Shown: positions 35,472 through 44,385, counted from the stretch's first letter. The stretch: 64,000 nt of DNA from Clostridium sp. C8-1-8 (GCF_009928445.1 NZ_JAABNO010000020.1:1-64000), one strand, 5' to 3'. The notes: generated by a model not told the origin, from the sequence alone. Numbers and translations: made by a program.

Positions 35472-36518
35472 TTAAGGCTTTATTATCTCTATGAGCCAAG
35501 TAAAATTAACAAGATGCTTATAATTAAAACTGCAACCTAGAAGCTCACTATAACTTTTCAGTTTCTTAATATTTGTATAATATTCATCTTCAATAATGTC
35601 CCATAAGTCCACTCTTCCATTACTTAAGAAATCATCTCTCTTCTTCAGTCTTTCTTCTTGGCTTTCAAACATAAGATCTCCTATTAATATTTTCCCATTT
35701 GGCTTCAAGTATTTCAACATATAATTTACAGCAGTTTCCTTCTCCAAATCATTAAGATGGTGAAATGCATAGGTTGATACTATAATATCATAATGATTTT
35801 CTAAAAAAGGTTTATCTAAAAAGCTTCCTAATCTTAAAGAAATATCTCCATATTTTCTTTTAGCAACTAAAAGCATTTCTATACTCTGATCAATACCTGT
35901 AAACTCTACATTTTCATCTAATTTCTCATATATATTACAAGTACCACAACCTATATCAAGGATTCTTGTACTATTACTTTCTTTCACTTTTTCTACTAAG
36001 CTCTCTAGCACATAGTCATATCCTTCAAACAATTTTAAATCATCATTAATATTTCTCCTTACTGAAATATCATAACTTTTTGACCAGCTATCAAAATTCC
36101 ATCTGTCCACCCACTTCCTTCTATTTTCTAAATTCTCGTCCAAACATTTACTTATGTTCTCAAAATAGATGTTAGAATTGTCCTCTGAGGTCAAAAGTGC
36201 ATCATTAACACTTTGCACCAAAGTGTTTCTTATACTTTCTAACTCTGATATTCTATTATCCACTGCCTTAAGCTGTATGGTAAGCTCTCTCACTACTTTG
36301 TTATCTTCAAAAGACTTTTCAAATATGTCATTAATATTCTTAAGTGGTATGCCTAACTCTCTAAGAAGTTTAACTTGTCTTAATCTTTTAATATCCTCTT
36401 CAGTATAATTTCTATAGTTATTAGAATCTCTCTTTATTTTAATTATTCCATGCTGCTCATATAGCCTTAAAGTCTTTAATGATATATCCAAAATTTCCGA
36501 TACAGTTTTAGTATTCAT
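35472..36518 (-). CDS. MerR-type regulator fused to SAM-dependent methyltransferase
   Basis: 348 aa. Residues 1-70 are a MerR DNA-binding domain (TVSEILDISLKTLRLYEQHG, NYRNYTEEDIKRL), followed by the dimer helix to about 115. From about 185 a class I methyltransferase follows: RILDIGCGTCNIYEKL (motif I), FTGIDQSIEML, DIIVSTYAFHHL and LKPNGKILIGD. It would bind DNA and S-adenosylmethionine; the domain may be an enzyme or act as sensor. ATG has AGGAGA. No obvious resistance target gene is adjacent. Confidence 0.88.
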   Translation of the reverse strand: MNTKTVSEILDISLKTLRLYEQHGIIKIKRDSNNYRNYTEEDIKRLRQVKLLRELGIPLKNINDIFEKSFEDNKVVRELTIQLKAVDNRISELESIRNTLVQSVNDALLTSEDNSNIYFENISKCLDENLENRRKWVDRWNFDSWSKSYDISVRRNINDDLKLFEGYDYVLESLVEKVKESNSTRILDIGCGTCNIYEKLDENVEFTGIDQSIEMLLVAKRKYGDISLRLGSFLDKPFLENHYDIIVSTYAFHHLNDLEKETAVNYMLKYLKPNGKILIGDLMFESQEERLKKRDDFLSNGRVDLWDIIEDEYYTNIKKLKSYSELLGCSFNYKHLVNFTWLIEIIKP

Positions 36519-36558
36519 AAATTATCTCCTCTATTAAATCAGCTTTCATTTTAAGATC

Positions 36559-36617
36559 GGTTAAAGTATTCTGTTGAAATTTAGTAATTATCCGATGCTT
36601 TAATTGGCTTAATAAAC
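36559..36617 (+). repeat. Dispersed repeat A, second subtype
   Basis: GTTAAAGTATTCTGTTGAAA then TAATTATCCGATGCTTTAATTGG; same order as 17003 and 46691. Confidence 0.55.
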
Positions 36618-36637
36618 TTCTTACAGTAAAAATATAA

Positions 36638-36658
36638 ACCCTGCCCGAGGGGCAGGGT
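36638..36658 (-). terminator. Terminator of the PAP2 gene
   Basis: ACCCTGCCC (36638-36646) pairs with GGGCAGGGT (36650-36658); on the minus strand it is followed by TTATATTTTT. Confidence 0.85.
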
Positions 36659-36678
36659 CAATACCTATTATTGATAAT

Positions 36679-37224
36679 TTAAGCATTTATTTTTTTCTTA
36701 ATGAACTTCTTAAATATATAAATTGTAACTATACAGCTTAAAGTTCCTAGGATTATTCCCCCTAAAACATCTGAAGGATAATGCATATACAAATAAAGCC
36801 TTGAAAAAGCTATAAGTCCAGCAAGCAGATAAAATCCAGGAGCATATTTCTTAAAAGAATAAGCTAGTATTCCTGCAGCTGCAAAGGACGAAGTTGTATG
36901 TCCCGACGGAAATGAATAAGACTTTGGTCTTTTAGCCAACAGTTCAATACCTGGAACATGAGTGAAAGGTCTTTCCCTTCTAAATATATGTTTTAATATC
37001 CCTTCCCCCAGCAAATAACCTATTAATAATGCAACTATCATCATTAAGCCAACTTTTCTATACTTTTTACTTATAATGAGACCTAGAGCTATTAATAACC
37101 AAACCGAGCCTGATTCACCTATATTAGTAAAAAATATCATCAACCTATCTAAAATAGGCGTATGAAGATTATTACGAATAAATTCTAAAATTGAAGTATC
37201 TATATTACACATTGCTGTAATCAT
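36679..37224 (-). CDS. PAP2-family membrane phosphatase
   Basis: 181 aa with about five membrane helices. The three phosphatase motifs are present: KHIFRRERPF (K-x6-RP), SFPSGHTTSSFA (PSGH) and SRLYLYMHYPSDVLGG (SR-x5-H-x3-D). Such enzymes dephosphorylate lipid phosphates such as undecaprenyl pyrophosphate or phosphatidic acid at the membrane. Start ATG behind AAAGGAGGT. Monocistronic. Confidence 0.92.
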   Translation of the reverse strand: MITAMCNIDTSILEFIRNNLHTPILDRLMIFFTNIGESGSVWLLIALGLIISKKYRKVGLMMIVALLIGYLLGEGILKHIFRRERPFTHVPGIELLAKRPKSYSFPSGHTTSSFAAAGILAYSFKKYAPGFYLLAGLIAFSRLYLYMHYPSDVLGGIILGTLSCIVTIYIFKKFIKKKINA

Positions 37225-37473
37225 ACTTTCAACCTCCTTTGTATGCCTGTAATTTATTATAACTGTTTTATTTACTTGCTATCTTATAGACAATCAATTT
37301 CATATATTTATATAAGATATCAATGGTTTCAGTAATAAAGTTCATTTTATCATATATATTTACTTTATATTTTAAACTTTTTATAAATTTATTCTTTATT
37401 ACTTCACAATAAAACTTAGATCTTAAAACTCTCCTCTCGGAAGCCAGAGGAATTCTCTAAACAGTAAAAATAA

Positions 37474-37505
37474 AAGCTATCTAGATAAATACACCTAGAT
37501 AGCTT
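37474..37505 (-). terminator. Terminator of the aminotransferase gene
   Basis: AAGCTATCTAG (37474-37484) pairs with CTAGATAGCTT (37495-37505); T-rich on the minus strand. The rest of 37225-37473 shows nothing. Confidence 0.8.
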
Positions 37506-37519
37506 AAGAAACATTATAT

Positions 37520-38701
37520 TTATTTAAACTCTTTTACCAATTTCTCAAAAGCCTCAATTGATCTTTCAATCATGTCAAACTTAACACAGTAAGACATTCT
37601 AAAGTACCCCGGACATCCAAATCCGCTTCCTGGCACCAAAAGAAGGTTATATTTCATAGCTATTCTTACAAACTCAACATCATCTTCGATTAAAGCTTTA
37701 GGGAATAAGTAAAAAGCACCTTGTGGCTTTACACACTCAAAACCTAAAGAAGTTATTTTCTCATATAAGAAATCCCTTCTTCTTTCATATTCGCTTATAT
37801 CTACCTTTGCCTTCAAAGAATCTGCTATAACCTTTTGAAATAATGCAGGAGCATTTACAAAACCAAGAACTCTATTGCAATAACTTAATGCATTCATAAG
37901 TAAATCAACTTGATCTATCTTACTGCTAGCAGCTATGTATCCTATTCTTTCACCAGCAAGCCCTAAAGATTTACTAAAAGAATTAACTATTATTGCATTT
38001 CTAAATATAGCTAATAAGCTAGGAACTTTTATATTTTCATATACGATTTCTTTATAAGGTTCGTCTGAAATAACATATACTGTTGTTCCATACTCTTTTT
38101 CTTTTTTATCTAATATCTCATCTATTTTTCTTAGAGTTTCCTCACTATATACTACCCCTGTTGGATTATTAGGATTATTTATAATAATAGCTTTAGTTTT
38201 ATTAGTTATACTTTTATCAAACGCTTCAAGATTAGGTTCGAAAGTACTAGTATCTGGAGGCACTACAACAGTTTTTCCACCATTGTTATCAGCATAAGCG
38301 CTATACTCAACAAAATATGGAGCAAATACTATGACTTCTTCTCCTGGGTTTAGCAATGACTTTAAAACAACATTTAGTCCTCCTGCAGCACCTACTGTCA
38401 TAACTATATTATTAAATGAAAGCTCAACTCCACTTTCCTCTTGTAAAGCTTCAGCAACCTTTTGTCTTACATCCGTATAGCCTGCATTACTCATGTATCT
38501 ATGAATTCCTTTTTCCTCACCTAAAATATGTTTTTTAAGTGAATCAGTAACTTCCTTAGGAGGTTCCGCATAAGGATTTCCTATACTATAGTCATATACA
38601 TTATCTGCCCCGTATATCTTAGATAATCTTTCTCCCTCTTCAAACATCAATCTTATCCAAGATGAATTACTTAAATTAGTTATAATTTTTTCCGAAAACA
38701 C
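37520..38701 (-). CDS. PLP-dependent class I aminotransferase, aspartate-type
   Basis: 393 aa, fold type I. The PLP Lys is in VNSFSKSLGLAGERIGYI, with NNPNNPTGVVYSEE, ISDEPYKEIVY and the C-terminal Arg in PGYFRMSYC. The N-terminal YSIGNPYAEPP is typical of the group. It transfers amino groups between amino acids and keto acids; the specific substrate is uncertain (aspartate or aromatic amino acids). Start: ATG or GTG context at 38701 behind AAAGGGGGC. Confidence 0.9.
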   Translation of the reverse strand: MFSEKIITNLSNSSWIRLMFEEGERLSKIYGADNVYDYSIGNPYAEPPKEVTDSLKKHILGEEKGIHRYMSNAGYTDVRQKVAEALQEESGVELSFNNIVMTVGAAGGLNVVLKSLLNPGEEVIVFAPYFVEYSAYADNNGGKTVVVPPDTSTFEPNLEAFDKSITNKTKAIIINNPNNPTGVVYSEETLRKIDEILDKKEKEYGTTVYVISDEPYKEIVYENIKVPSLLAIFRNAIIVNSFSKSLGLAGERIGYIAASSKIDQVDLLMNALSYCNRVLGFVNAPALFQKVIADSLKAKVDISEYERRRDFLYEKITSLGFECVKPQGAFYLFPKALIEDDVEFVRIAMKYNLLLVPGSGFGCPGYFRMSYCVKFDMIERSIEAFEKLVKEFK

Positions 38702-38806
38702 ATAAAAGCCCCCTTTTGTAGAATAAAATAGTTAATTACATCTATTATACTACGCTATCAATGGATTTTATAGGAAAACTATTTTGTATTTTAAGTAGCT
38801 TTAATA

Positions 38807-38835
38807 GGGACAGAAGCTCCGTCCCCCTGTCCCTT
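38807..38835 (-). repeat. REP-like palindromic repeat at the metQ stop codon
   Basis: GGGACAG (38807-38813) pairs with CTGTCCC (38827-38833). A 25-base stretch, AGAAGCTCCGTCCCCCTGTC and on to CCTTA, recurs at 45074-45098 with two differences. In both places the gene's TAA stop forms the edge of the repeat. Confidence 0.65.
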
Positions 38836-39661
38836 AGAATACTGGTATTGATGAGCCTTTTGTTGTTTCGTCTATTACCTTTTTGGTTTCATCTGTTTGA
38901 TAAACCTCAACTAGCTTTTTAAGAATAGCCTTGTCCTTATCCTTTGTCCTAACAGCTATTATATTAAAGTAATTTTTAGCACTTTCCTTTTTTGTGTCTT
39001 CAATATATATGGAGTCCTTAAGTGGTGCATAACCTGCATCCACTGCCACTCCATTGTTTATAACCGCTATATCAACATCTTCTATTGATCTTGGAATTTG
39101 AGTTGCAACAAGCTCTGCTATACTAAGCTTCTTAGTATTTTCAATGATATCCTTAACTGTAGGTTTAATACCTACGCCATCTTTAAGTTTAATTAAACCT
39201 GCATCTTGTAGTAACAAAAGTGCTCTTCCTTCATTTGTAGCATCATTGGGAACCGCTACCTTAGCTCCATCCTTTAAGGTTTTTATATCTTTTATTTTCT
39301 TCGAATAGATTCCCATTGGGGCTAAGACCGTATTTCCTATAGAAGTAAGATCTAAATTATGATCTTTTTTAAACTGCTCAAAATAAGCTACGGTTTGAAA
39401 GGCATTTGCGTCAATATCTCCATCACTTAGAGCTTGATTTGGTCTTATATAATCGCTAAAGGTAACTATTTTAAGCTCTATATTCTGTTTTGCCAATCTT
39501 TCTTTAACATTATCCCAAACTCTATGATCATCTCCAGTTACTCCTAGTTTTATTACTTCTTTTTTATTATCTGCACTAGAAGATTTTGCCCCACATCCAA
39601 CTAATGCTGTTGCCCCAATTGTTAATACCAATGTAACTGCTAATATTCTTTTTATATTCAT
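38834..39661 (-). CDS. metQ: Methionine ABC transporter substrate-binding lipoprotein
   Basis: 275 aa. A lipoprotein signal peptide ends in the lipobox LVGC (Cys about 23), then the NlpA/MetQ domain: GVTGDDHRVWDNVKERL, QTVAYFEQFKKDHNL, VAVPNDATNEGRALLLLQ. It binds methionine outside the membrane for MetNI. Last gene of metNIQ, under the SAM-I riboswitch at 41484. ATG behind GTGGGGGC. Confidence 0.96.
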   Translation of the reverse strand: MNIKRILAVTLVLTIGATALVGCGAKSSSADNKKEVIKLGVTGDDHRVWDNVKERLAKQNIELKIVTFSDYIRPNQALSDGDIDANAFQTVAYFEQFKKDHNLDLTSIGNTVLAPMGIYSKKIKDIKTLKDGAKVAVPNDATNEGRALLLLQDAGLIKLKDGVGIKPTVKDIIENTKKLSIAELVATQIPRSIEDVDIAVINNGVAVDAGYAPLKDSIYIEDTKKESAKNYFNIIAVRTKDKDKAILKKLVEVYQTDETKKVIDETTKGSSIPVF

Positions 39662-39743
39662 TTGAACGCCCCCACTTTATTTATATATTTAAATTTAACC
39701 CCATGATAAATAGTAATTTTCCATTTTATTTATAACAATATAT

Positions 39744-40424
39744 CTAATGCTTTAGTCTTCTCAATAAAAGCTCCCCCAAGCTTTGTATCCCATTTACTAA
39801 AACAAGCAAAATTATTATAGTGGCAACCATTATATCTGTTTTAAAATACTGGTAGCCATATCTTATTGCAAAGTCTCCAAGCCCTCCCCCTCCAACAGTT
39901 CCTGCCACTGCTGAAAAGCTTATAAGACTGACAGTAGTTATTGTAAGTGCATAAATTATGCCTGGAAGTCCTTCTTTTAGAAATACCCTATAAATTATCT
40001 CAAAAGAACTAGATCCCATAGCTTGAGCTGCTTCAATCACTCCTCCATCAATATCTAGCAAAGCAGATTCTATCTGTCTTGCTACAAATGGTACAGAACC
40101 TAATACCAAAGGAACGATTGCGCCCCTAAGCCCTATGGTAGTTCCAACTACAAACCGAGTAAATGGTATGATAGCCGCCAGCAATATTACAAAAGGTATT
40201 GACCTAAATATATTTACTATCTTACCTAAAATACTATATATCACCTTGTTTTCTAGTATATTTCCTGGTCTTGTAACAACTAAGGTAACACCTATAGGAA
40301 GTCCAATAATCGTTGATATGCTACCGGCTATAAGTACCATTAGCAAGGTTTCTCCTAAAGCCTTCATCATATCAGGAAATAAATCTATCACATTAGGCAT
40401 AAGATTCTGAAAGAACTGAAGCAT
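39744..40424 (-). CDS. metI: Methionine ABC transporter permease
   Basis: 226 aa with five or six membrane helices. The EAA loop is EAAQAMGSSSFEIIYRVFLKE (core EAAQAMGSS, about 136). The ATG lies inside the end of metN (32-base overlap) behind GGAGGTGA, so translation is coupled. Forms the channel with MetN and MetQ. Confidence 0.96.
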   Translation of the reverse strand: MLQFFQNLMPNVIDLFPDMMKALGETLLMVLIAGSISTIIGLPIGVTLVVTRPGNILENKVIYSILGKIVNIFRSIPFVILLAAIIPFTRFVVGTTIGLRGAIVPLVLGSVPFVARQIESALLDIDGGVIEAAQAMGSSSFEIIYRVFLKEGLPGIIYALTITTVSLISFSAVAGTVGGGGLGDFAIRYGYQYFKTDIMVATIIILLVLVNGIQSLGELLLRRLKH

Positions 40425-41451
40425 CTCTTATCACCTCCACCTCTACATTTTTGTCCTCCAAATACTTAAAGGCTTCTACAATACTGTCTCTTCCCCCATT
40501 AAACTTTACTATTAAATTGCCCACCGGAACTTCTTGAATAATCTCTATATTGCCAAATAGTATACTGGCATCTACCTTAAATTTTCTTGACACCTTAGAA
40601 ATAAAGGCTTGCCCTGTGTTCTGCCCCACAAAAGAAATCTTTGCTATTATCTCCTCTTCTGTAAGATTTCCAATAAATGAATTCTTATCTAAAAGTTCAT
40701 AAATCTTGTCATACTTAAAGATTGTAGATACAAAGTTTTTGGTCATTTGAGCCTTTGGCTTTGAGAATATCTGAACTATATCTCCTTGCTCCACTATTTC
40801 CCCTTTATCCATTACTGCTACTTCATGGCATATCTCTTTAACTACTTCCATCTGATGAGTTATTATAACTATGGTAAGTCCTAGCTTTTCATTTATTTCT
40901 TTTAACAACGCTAAAATCGATTGAGTTGTTTCTGGATCAAGAGCAGAAGTGGCCTCATCACATAAAAGAACTTGTGGATCATTGGCAAGTGCTCTTGCTA
41001 TTGCTACTCTCTGCTTTTGTCCCCCACTTAGCTGAGATGGGTAAGCCTTTAACTTATCGCTCAAGCCTACTAAATCTAATAAACCTTCCACCTTAGTTTT
41101 TATTTCCTGTTTATTTAAAGCATTGCCTTTAAGAGGATACGTAACATTTTTAAATACAGTCCTACTTCTCATAAGATTAAAATGTTGAAATATCATTCCA
41201 ATCTTCTCTCTACTCTTTCTCAGTTCTTTTGCTGATAACTTGGTTAAGTCTTTACCATTAACAACAACCTCCCCAGTAGTAGGTCTTTCAAGCAAGTTTA
41301 TACATCTAATCAAAGTACTTTTCCCAGCACCACTGTATCCTATTATGCCAACTATTTTTCCTTTTTCTATATGCAGATTTACCCCTTTTACTGCCTCTAA
41401 TTCATGATCTTTTGCATAATAGGTCTTCCCAACACCTTTTAAATGAATAAT
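40393..41451 (-). CDS. metN: Methionine ABC transporter ATP-binding protein, apparent ATT start
   Basis: Reading upstream of the first TTG (41313) the frame stays open and encodes the essential start of the protein: IHLKGVGKTYYAKDHELEAV and Walker A GYSGAGKST. No ATG, GTG or TTG occurs in this part. AAAGGGGGC at 41467-41459 lies eight bases before an ATT at 41451, giving MIHLKGVGKTYY, the usual MetN start. The 352-aa protein then has signature LSGGQKQRVAIARAL, Walker B VLLCDEATSALD and the C-terminal NIL sensor domain. ATT initiation is inferred; it is rare in bacteria but known for infC. Confidence 0.88.
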   Translation of the reverse strand: MIHLKGVGKTYYAKDHELEAVKGVNLHIEKGKIVGIIGYSGAGKSTLIRCINLLERPTTGEVVVNGKDLTKLSAKELRKSREKIGMIFQHFNLMRSRTVFKNVTYPLKGNALNKQEIKTKVEGLLDLVGLSDKLKAYPSQLSGGQKQRVAIARALANDPQVLLCDEATSALDPETTQSILALLKEINEKLGLTIVIITHQMEVVKEICHEVAVMDKGEIVEQGDIVQIFSKPKAQMTKNFVSTIFKYDKIYELLDKNSFIGNLTEEEIIAKISFVGQNTGQAFISKVSRKFKVDASILFGNIEIIQEVPVGNLIVKFNGGRDSIVEAFKYLEDKNVEVEVIRDASVLSESYA

Positions 41452-41483
41452 CTTAATCGCCCCCTTTAAACAGTAAAATTAAA

Positions 41484-41668
41484 AAAGTCCTCTTTCCAAT
41501 AAGGAAAGAGGACTCGATAAAAACCCATAAACGGGTAAATTACAAGTATCACCTTTCCTCATCTTCCAGACCTTAGTCTGCAGGAATTAGCACCTTGCGA
41601 GCAAATGAACACACGCCGGTTGCTGAAACTTCATCGGGCCAGTCCCTCAGTTTCTCTAGATAAGGATC
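41484..41668 (-). promoter_or_regulatory. SAM-I (S-box) riboswitch of metNIQ
   Basis: On the minus strand the leader reads TTATCTAGAGA, then GAGGGACTGGCCC, GATGAA, CAGCAACC, AAGGTGCTAATTCC and GATGAG, the standard S-box elements in order. It ends in a terminator: AGTCCTCTTTCC pairing across 41486-41514, followed by T. SAM binding should stop transcription of methionine uptake. Confidence 0.95.
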
Positions 41669-41701
41669 GTTATTCTTTTTTACAACTTCTGCTTGAAACT
41701 C

Positions 41702-41730
41702 ATTATAGTTACTGTTTTTTTATTTGTCAA
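41702..41730 (-). promoter_or_regulatory. Sigma-A promoter of metNIQ
   Basis: On the minus strand TTGACA (41730-41725), 17 bases, TATAAT (41707-41702): a consensus promoter just ahead of the S-box. Confidence 0.9.
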
Positions 41731-41787
41731 CAGTGATTTTTTATTTTTATTTTATGAATTTTTTTTATAAACATCACTATCTATAGA

Positions 41788-41834
41788 TGTACCACTTAAT
41801 ATTTAAATATAGATTTGGGATTGAAGTGGTACAC
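41788..41834. repeat. Inverted-repeat element, GTACCACTT family (internally deleted)
   Basis: GATGTACCACTT at one end and GAAGTGGTACAC at the other, only 47 bases long. The right part, AGATTTGGGATTGAAGTGG, resembles 50250-50277. Confidence 0.65.
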
Positions 41835-41923
41835 GTATATAAGCATTTATATGCATATAAGTCAAAATCAATTCCAAAAAACATACTTTTTTCATAGTAA
41901 TCAAATATGTTTAATTAAATATA

Positions 41924-41952
41924 TTGACATATAAAATAATTATGCTTATAAT
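41924..41952 (+). promoter_or_regulatory. Sigma-A promoter of the plus-strand S-box transcript
   Basis: TTGACA (41924-41929), 17 bases, TATAAT (41947-41952). It faces away from the metNIQ promoter. Confidence 0.85.
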
Positions 41953-42089
41953 TCTATTTAATCAAGATTATCATGATAAATTTGGAAAATTAATAAGATA
42001 TTTTAATGAAAACCAATCTTTATGCTATATAAGTAAAAATTAGTTTTAGCATTGGTTATTAAAGAGTAAAATTAGATATTGTATAAAGA

Positions 42090-42279
42090 TCCTTATCAAG
42101 AGAGGCGGAGGGAATGGCCCTAAGATGCCTCAGCAACCAACATGTTTCATTTGCATGCACGGTGCTAATTCCAACAGAAGTTGTACTTCTGATAGATGAG
42201 GGAAGATTATGTTTTGAGATATAGGCTTTTATAGAGCTGCATTTTAAATCTTCTTCCACTCACGGAAGGAGATTTTTTT
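42090..42279 (+). promoter_or_regulatory. SAM-I (S-box) riboswitch upstream of ybaK and the M20 gene
   Basis: The elements occur in order: CTTATCAAGAGA, GAGGGAATGGCCC, GATG, CAGCAACC, GGTGCTAATTCC, CAGA and GATGAG (42195-42200). A terminator follows, AAATCTTCTTCC pairing with GGAAGGAGATTT (42246-42275) and T run. The first downstream gene is ybaK at 42417. Confidence 0.95.
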
Positions 42280-42321
42280 ATTGTTTATCATATATATTAA
42301 AGCTAAAACTATATTTGGATA

Positions 42322-42374
42322 ATACTGAGATTAGGCAGTTGTTCATCCCACTCTTTGATGTATTGGAACAAAGA
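42322..42374 (+). repeat. Dispersed repeat A, diverged copy
   Basis: GAGATTAGGCAGTTGTTCATCC and CTCTTTGATGTATTGG align loosely with the 17003 copy. Low certainty. Confidence 0.35.
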
Positions 42375-42416
42375 TACGGTTGTACTACTGAAAAAATAAG
42401 AAATGAGGTGTAAAAA

Positions 42417-42878
42417 ATGAGTGTTGAAAGTGTACGGAATTATTTTTTAGAAAAAGGCTTAGAAGATCCTGTATTTGAACTAAAAACTAGTGGAGCTACT
42501 GTAGAGCTTGCATCCCAAACTCTAGGTATAGAACCTCAATATATAGCTAAGACTTTAGCCTTTAAGCTTAAAGACAGGGAAATCCTTGTAGTTACAAGAG
42601 GAGATGCCAAGATAGATAATAAAAAATATAAGGAACACTTCAGGATAAAAGCTAAAATGCTAAGCCATGATGAGGTTTTAGACGTAACAGGACATCCAGT
42701 TGGGGGCGTATGTCCGTTTGGATTAAAAAATAACTTAGAAGTATACTTAGATATTTCAATAAAGAATTTTGAACATGTATACCCTGCCGCTGGTTCTCAA
42801 ATAACCGCATTAAAAATAACTCCAAAGGATATGGAGATCCTCACTACTGCTCAATGGGTTGACATATGTCAAATATAG
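42417..42878 (+). CDS. ybaK: YbaK/EbsC-family aminoacyl-tRNA deacylase
   Basis: 153 aa of the YbaK/ProX editing fold: FELKTSGATVELASQTLG, IAKTLAFKLKDREIL, TRGDAKIDNKKY and GHPVGGVCPFGLKN with the catalytic Lys and GVCPFG motif. Relatives remove mischarged Cys or Ala from tRNA-Pro. It follows a SAM-I riboswitch, an unusual position that suggests a link to sulfur amino acid status, perhaps misacylation by homocysteine or cysteine (inference). ATG behind GAGGTG. Confidence 0.9.
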   Translation: MSVESVRNYFLEKGLEDPVFELKTSGATVELASQTLGIEPQYIAKTLAFKLKDREILVVTRGDAKIDNKKYKEHFRIKAKMLSHDEVLDVTGHPVGGVCPFGLKNNLEVYLDISIKNFEHVYPAAGSQITALKITPKDMEILTTAQWVDICQI

Positions 42879-42889
42879 AACTTATTAAA

Positions 42890-42976
42890 GATATACCCTT
42901 AAACACAATGTTTTTAAAGCTACTCTGATTCTTTAGAAAAGCTTCAAAATAGATTTTTATTATAAAGTGGTATATC
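42890..42976. repeat. Inverted-repeat element, GTACCACTT family (diverged)
   Basis: GATATACCCTT (42890-42900) and AAAGTGGTATATC (42964-42976) are imperfect terminal inverted repeats between ybaK and the M20 gene. Confidence 0.5.
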
Positions 42977-43031
42977 CATATGAGTTACTCTAAATATTGT
43001 AAGACTTAGATATAAAAAGGGGGCAAATTAA

Positions 43032-44228
43032 TTGAGTAATAAATTAAATTATTTAGAATTAAGAGTTATAGAGGAAATAGATAAAAGTAAAGATAAATAT
43101 ATAGAAATAAGTCATAGTATCCACAGTAAACCAGAACTAGGAAACAAAGAGTTCTTTGCTTCTACCTTACTTTCTGATACTTTAGCTAAAGAGGGCTTTG
43201 AGGTGGAAAACGGAGTTGCTGGGCACGAGACTGCATTTATTGCAAGAAAGAAAAGCGTCAAAGCTGGTCCAACAATTGCATTTTTAGCAGAGTATGATGC
43301 TCTTCCTGGCCTAGGTCATGCCTGCGGTCACAACATAATAGGTACTCTAAGCACAGCTTCTGCTATTGCACTATCAAAAGTTTTAGAGGAAATAGGTGGA
43401 GAAATTAGAGTTCTGGGAACTCCTGCTGAAGAGGGTGGAGAAAATGGAAGTGCTAAGGGCAGCTTTGTAAAGCATAAGTTGCTTGTGGATGTAGATGCAA
43501 GCTTAATAATACACCCAGGTAATAACAACTATGCTACAGGCCCTTCTCTGGCAGTGGATCCACTAGACTTCGAATTTATAGGAAAACCTGCTCATGCTGC
43601 AGCATCTCCTCATGAAGGAATAAATGCTCTAGATGCAGTAATAGCTCTTTTTAATGGGATAAACGCATTGAGACAGCATGTTACATCAGATGTCCGCATT
43701 CACGGAATAATAACTCACGGTGGTGACGCCCCAAACATTATTCCTGAATATGCAAAAGCTAGATTCTTTATAAGAGCAGCCACAAGAAAAACCTGCGATG
43801 AAGTCACTGAAAAGATTAAAAACATAGCCAAAGGTTCAGCATTATCCACTGGAGCTAAAGTTAATGTAATCGCCTTCCAAAACAAAGTTGATAATATATT
43901 ATTAAATAAAACTTTTGATAGTTTATTTATTGAAAAATCTTCTTTACTAGGACTTGAAATATCCACAGAACAACCTAAAGGTTTTGGTTCCACTGATGTA
44001 GGTAACATAAGCCAAGTAGTTCCAACTATACACCCTCATGTAAAGATTGGTCCAGAAAATCTGGTTGGACATACTGTAGATTTTAGAGAAGCAGCTGCTT
44101 CAAAAGCCGGCGATGATGCCCTTATACTAGGTTCAAAAGCTTTAGCCATTACTGCCCTTGCCTTATTTACAGATGATAATAATTTGAAGTCAATAAAAGA
44201 GGATTTCCATAGAAATAAAGAAGCTTAA
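43032..44228 (+). CDS. M20-family amidohydrolase (aminoacylase-like)
   Basis: 398 aa with a peptidase M20D core. Metal ligands are in GLGHACGHN, EEGGENG and HPGNNNY; the lid domain runs about 185-300. It starts at TTG 43032 behind AAAAGGGGGC. Relatives hydrolyse N-acyl amino acids or small amides. Standing behind a SAM-I riboswitch and divergent from metNIQ, it may release methionine or cysteine from N-acyl or conjugated forms (inference). Confidence 0.9.
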   Translation: MSNKLNYLELRVIEEIDKSKDKYIEISHSIHSKPELGNKEFFASTLLSDTLAKEGFEVENGVAGHETAFIARKKSVKAGPTIAFLAEYDALPGLGHACGHNIIGTLSTASAIALSKVLEEIGGEIRVLGTPAEEGGENGSAKGSFVKHKLLVDVDASLIIHPGNNNYATGPSLAVDPLDFEFIGKPAHAAASPHEGINALDAVIALFNGINALRQHVTSDVRIHGIITHGGDAPNIIPEYAKARFFIRAATRKTCDEVTEKIKNIAKGSALSTGAKVNVIAFQNKVDNILLNKTFDSLFIEKSSLLGLEISTEQPKGFGSTDVGNISQVVPTIHPHVKIGPENLVGHTVDFREAAASKAGDDALILGSKALAITALALFTDDNNLKSIKEDFHRNKEA

Positions 44229-44358
44229 TGTAAAATAAAGATGAAATGACTAAAGTTACTGAGTAATTAAAAAATTAGAGCTGACCCCTCAATTTCTTAA
44301 AAATCTTTAATTTAGTCATTCATCTTTCATTAAAATAATATATTATTTTTAAAATCTA

Positions 44359-44385
44359 GCTCTGTTTAAGATACTTTAACAGAGC
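44359..44385. terminator. Hairpin between convergent M20 and phosphatase genes
   Basis: GCTCTGTT (44359-44366) pairs with AACAGAGC (44378-44385). The reverse strand, GGCTCTGTTAAAGTAT, equals the left end of the repeat at 46691, so it may be a solo end of repeat A acting as terminator. Confidence 0.5.

Noticed and set aside
40393-41313. Truncated metN starting at TTG 41313
   Set aside because: That start would remove Walker A, which is encoded intact immediately upstream in the same frame.
42059-42259. Minus-strand frame in the methionine region
   Set aside because: It lies within the SAM-I riboswitch; the sequence is explained by RNA structure.
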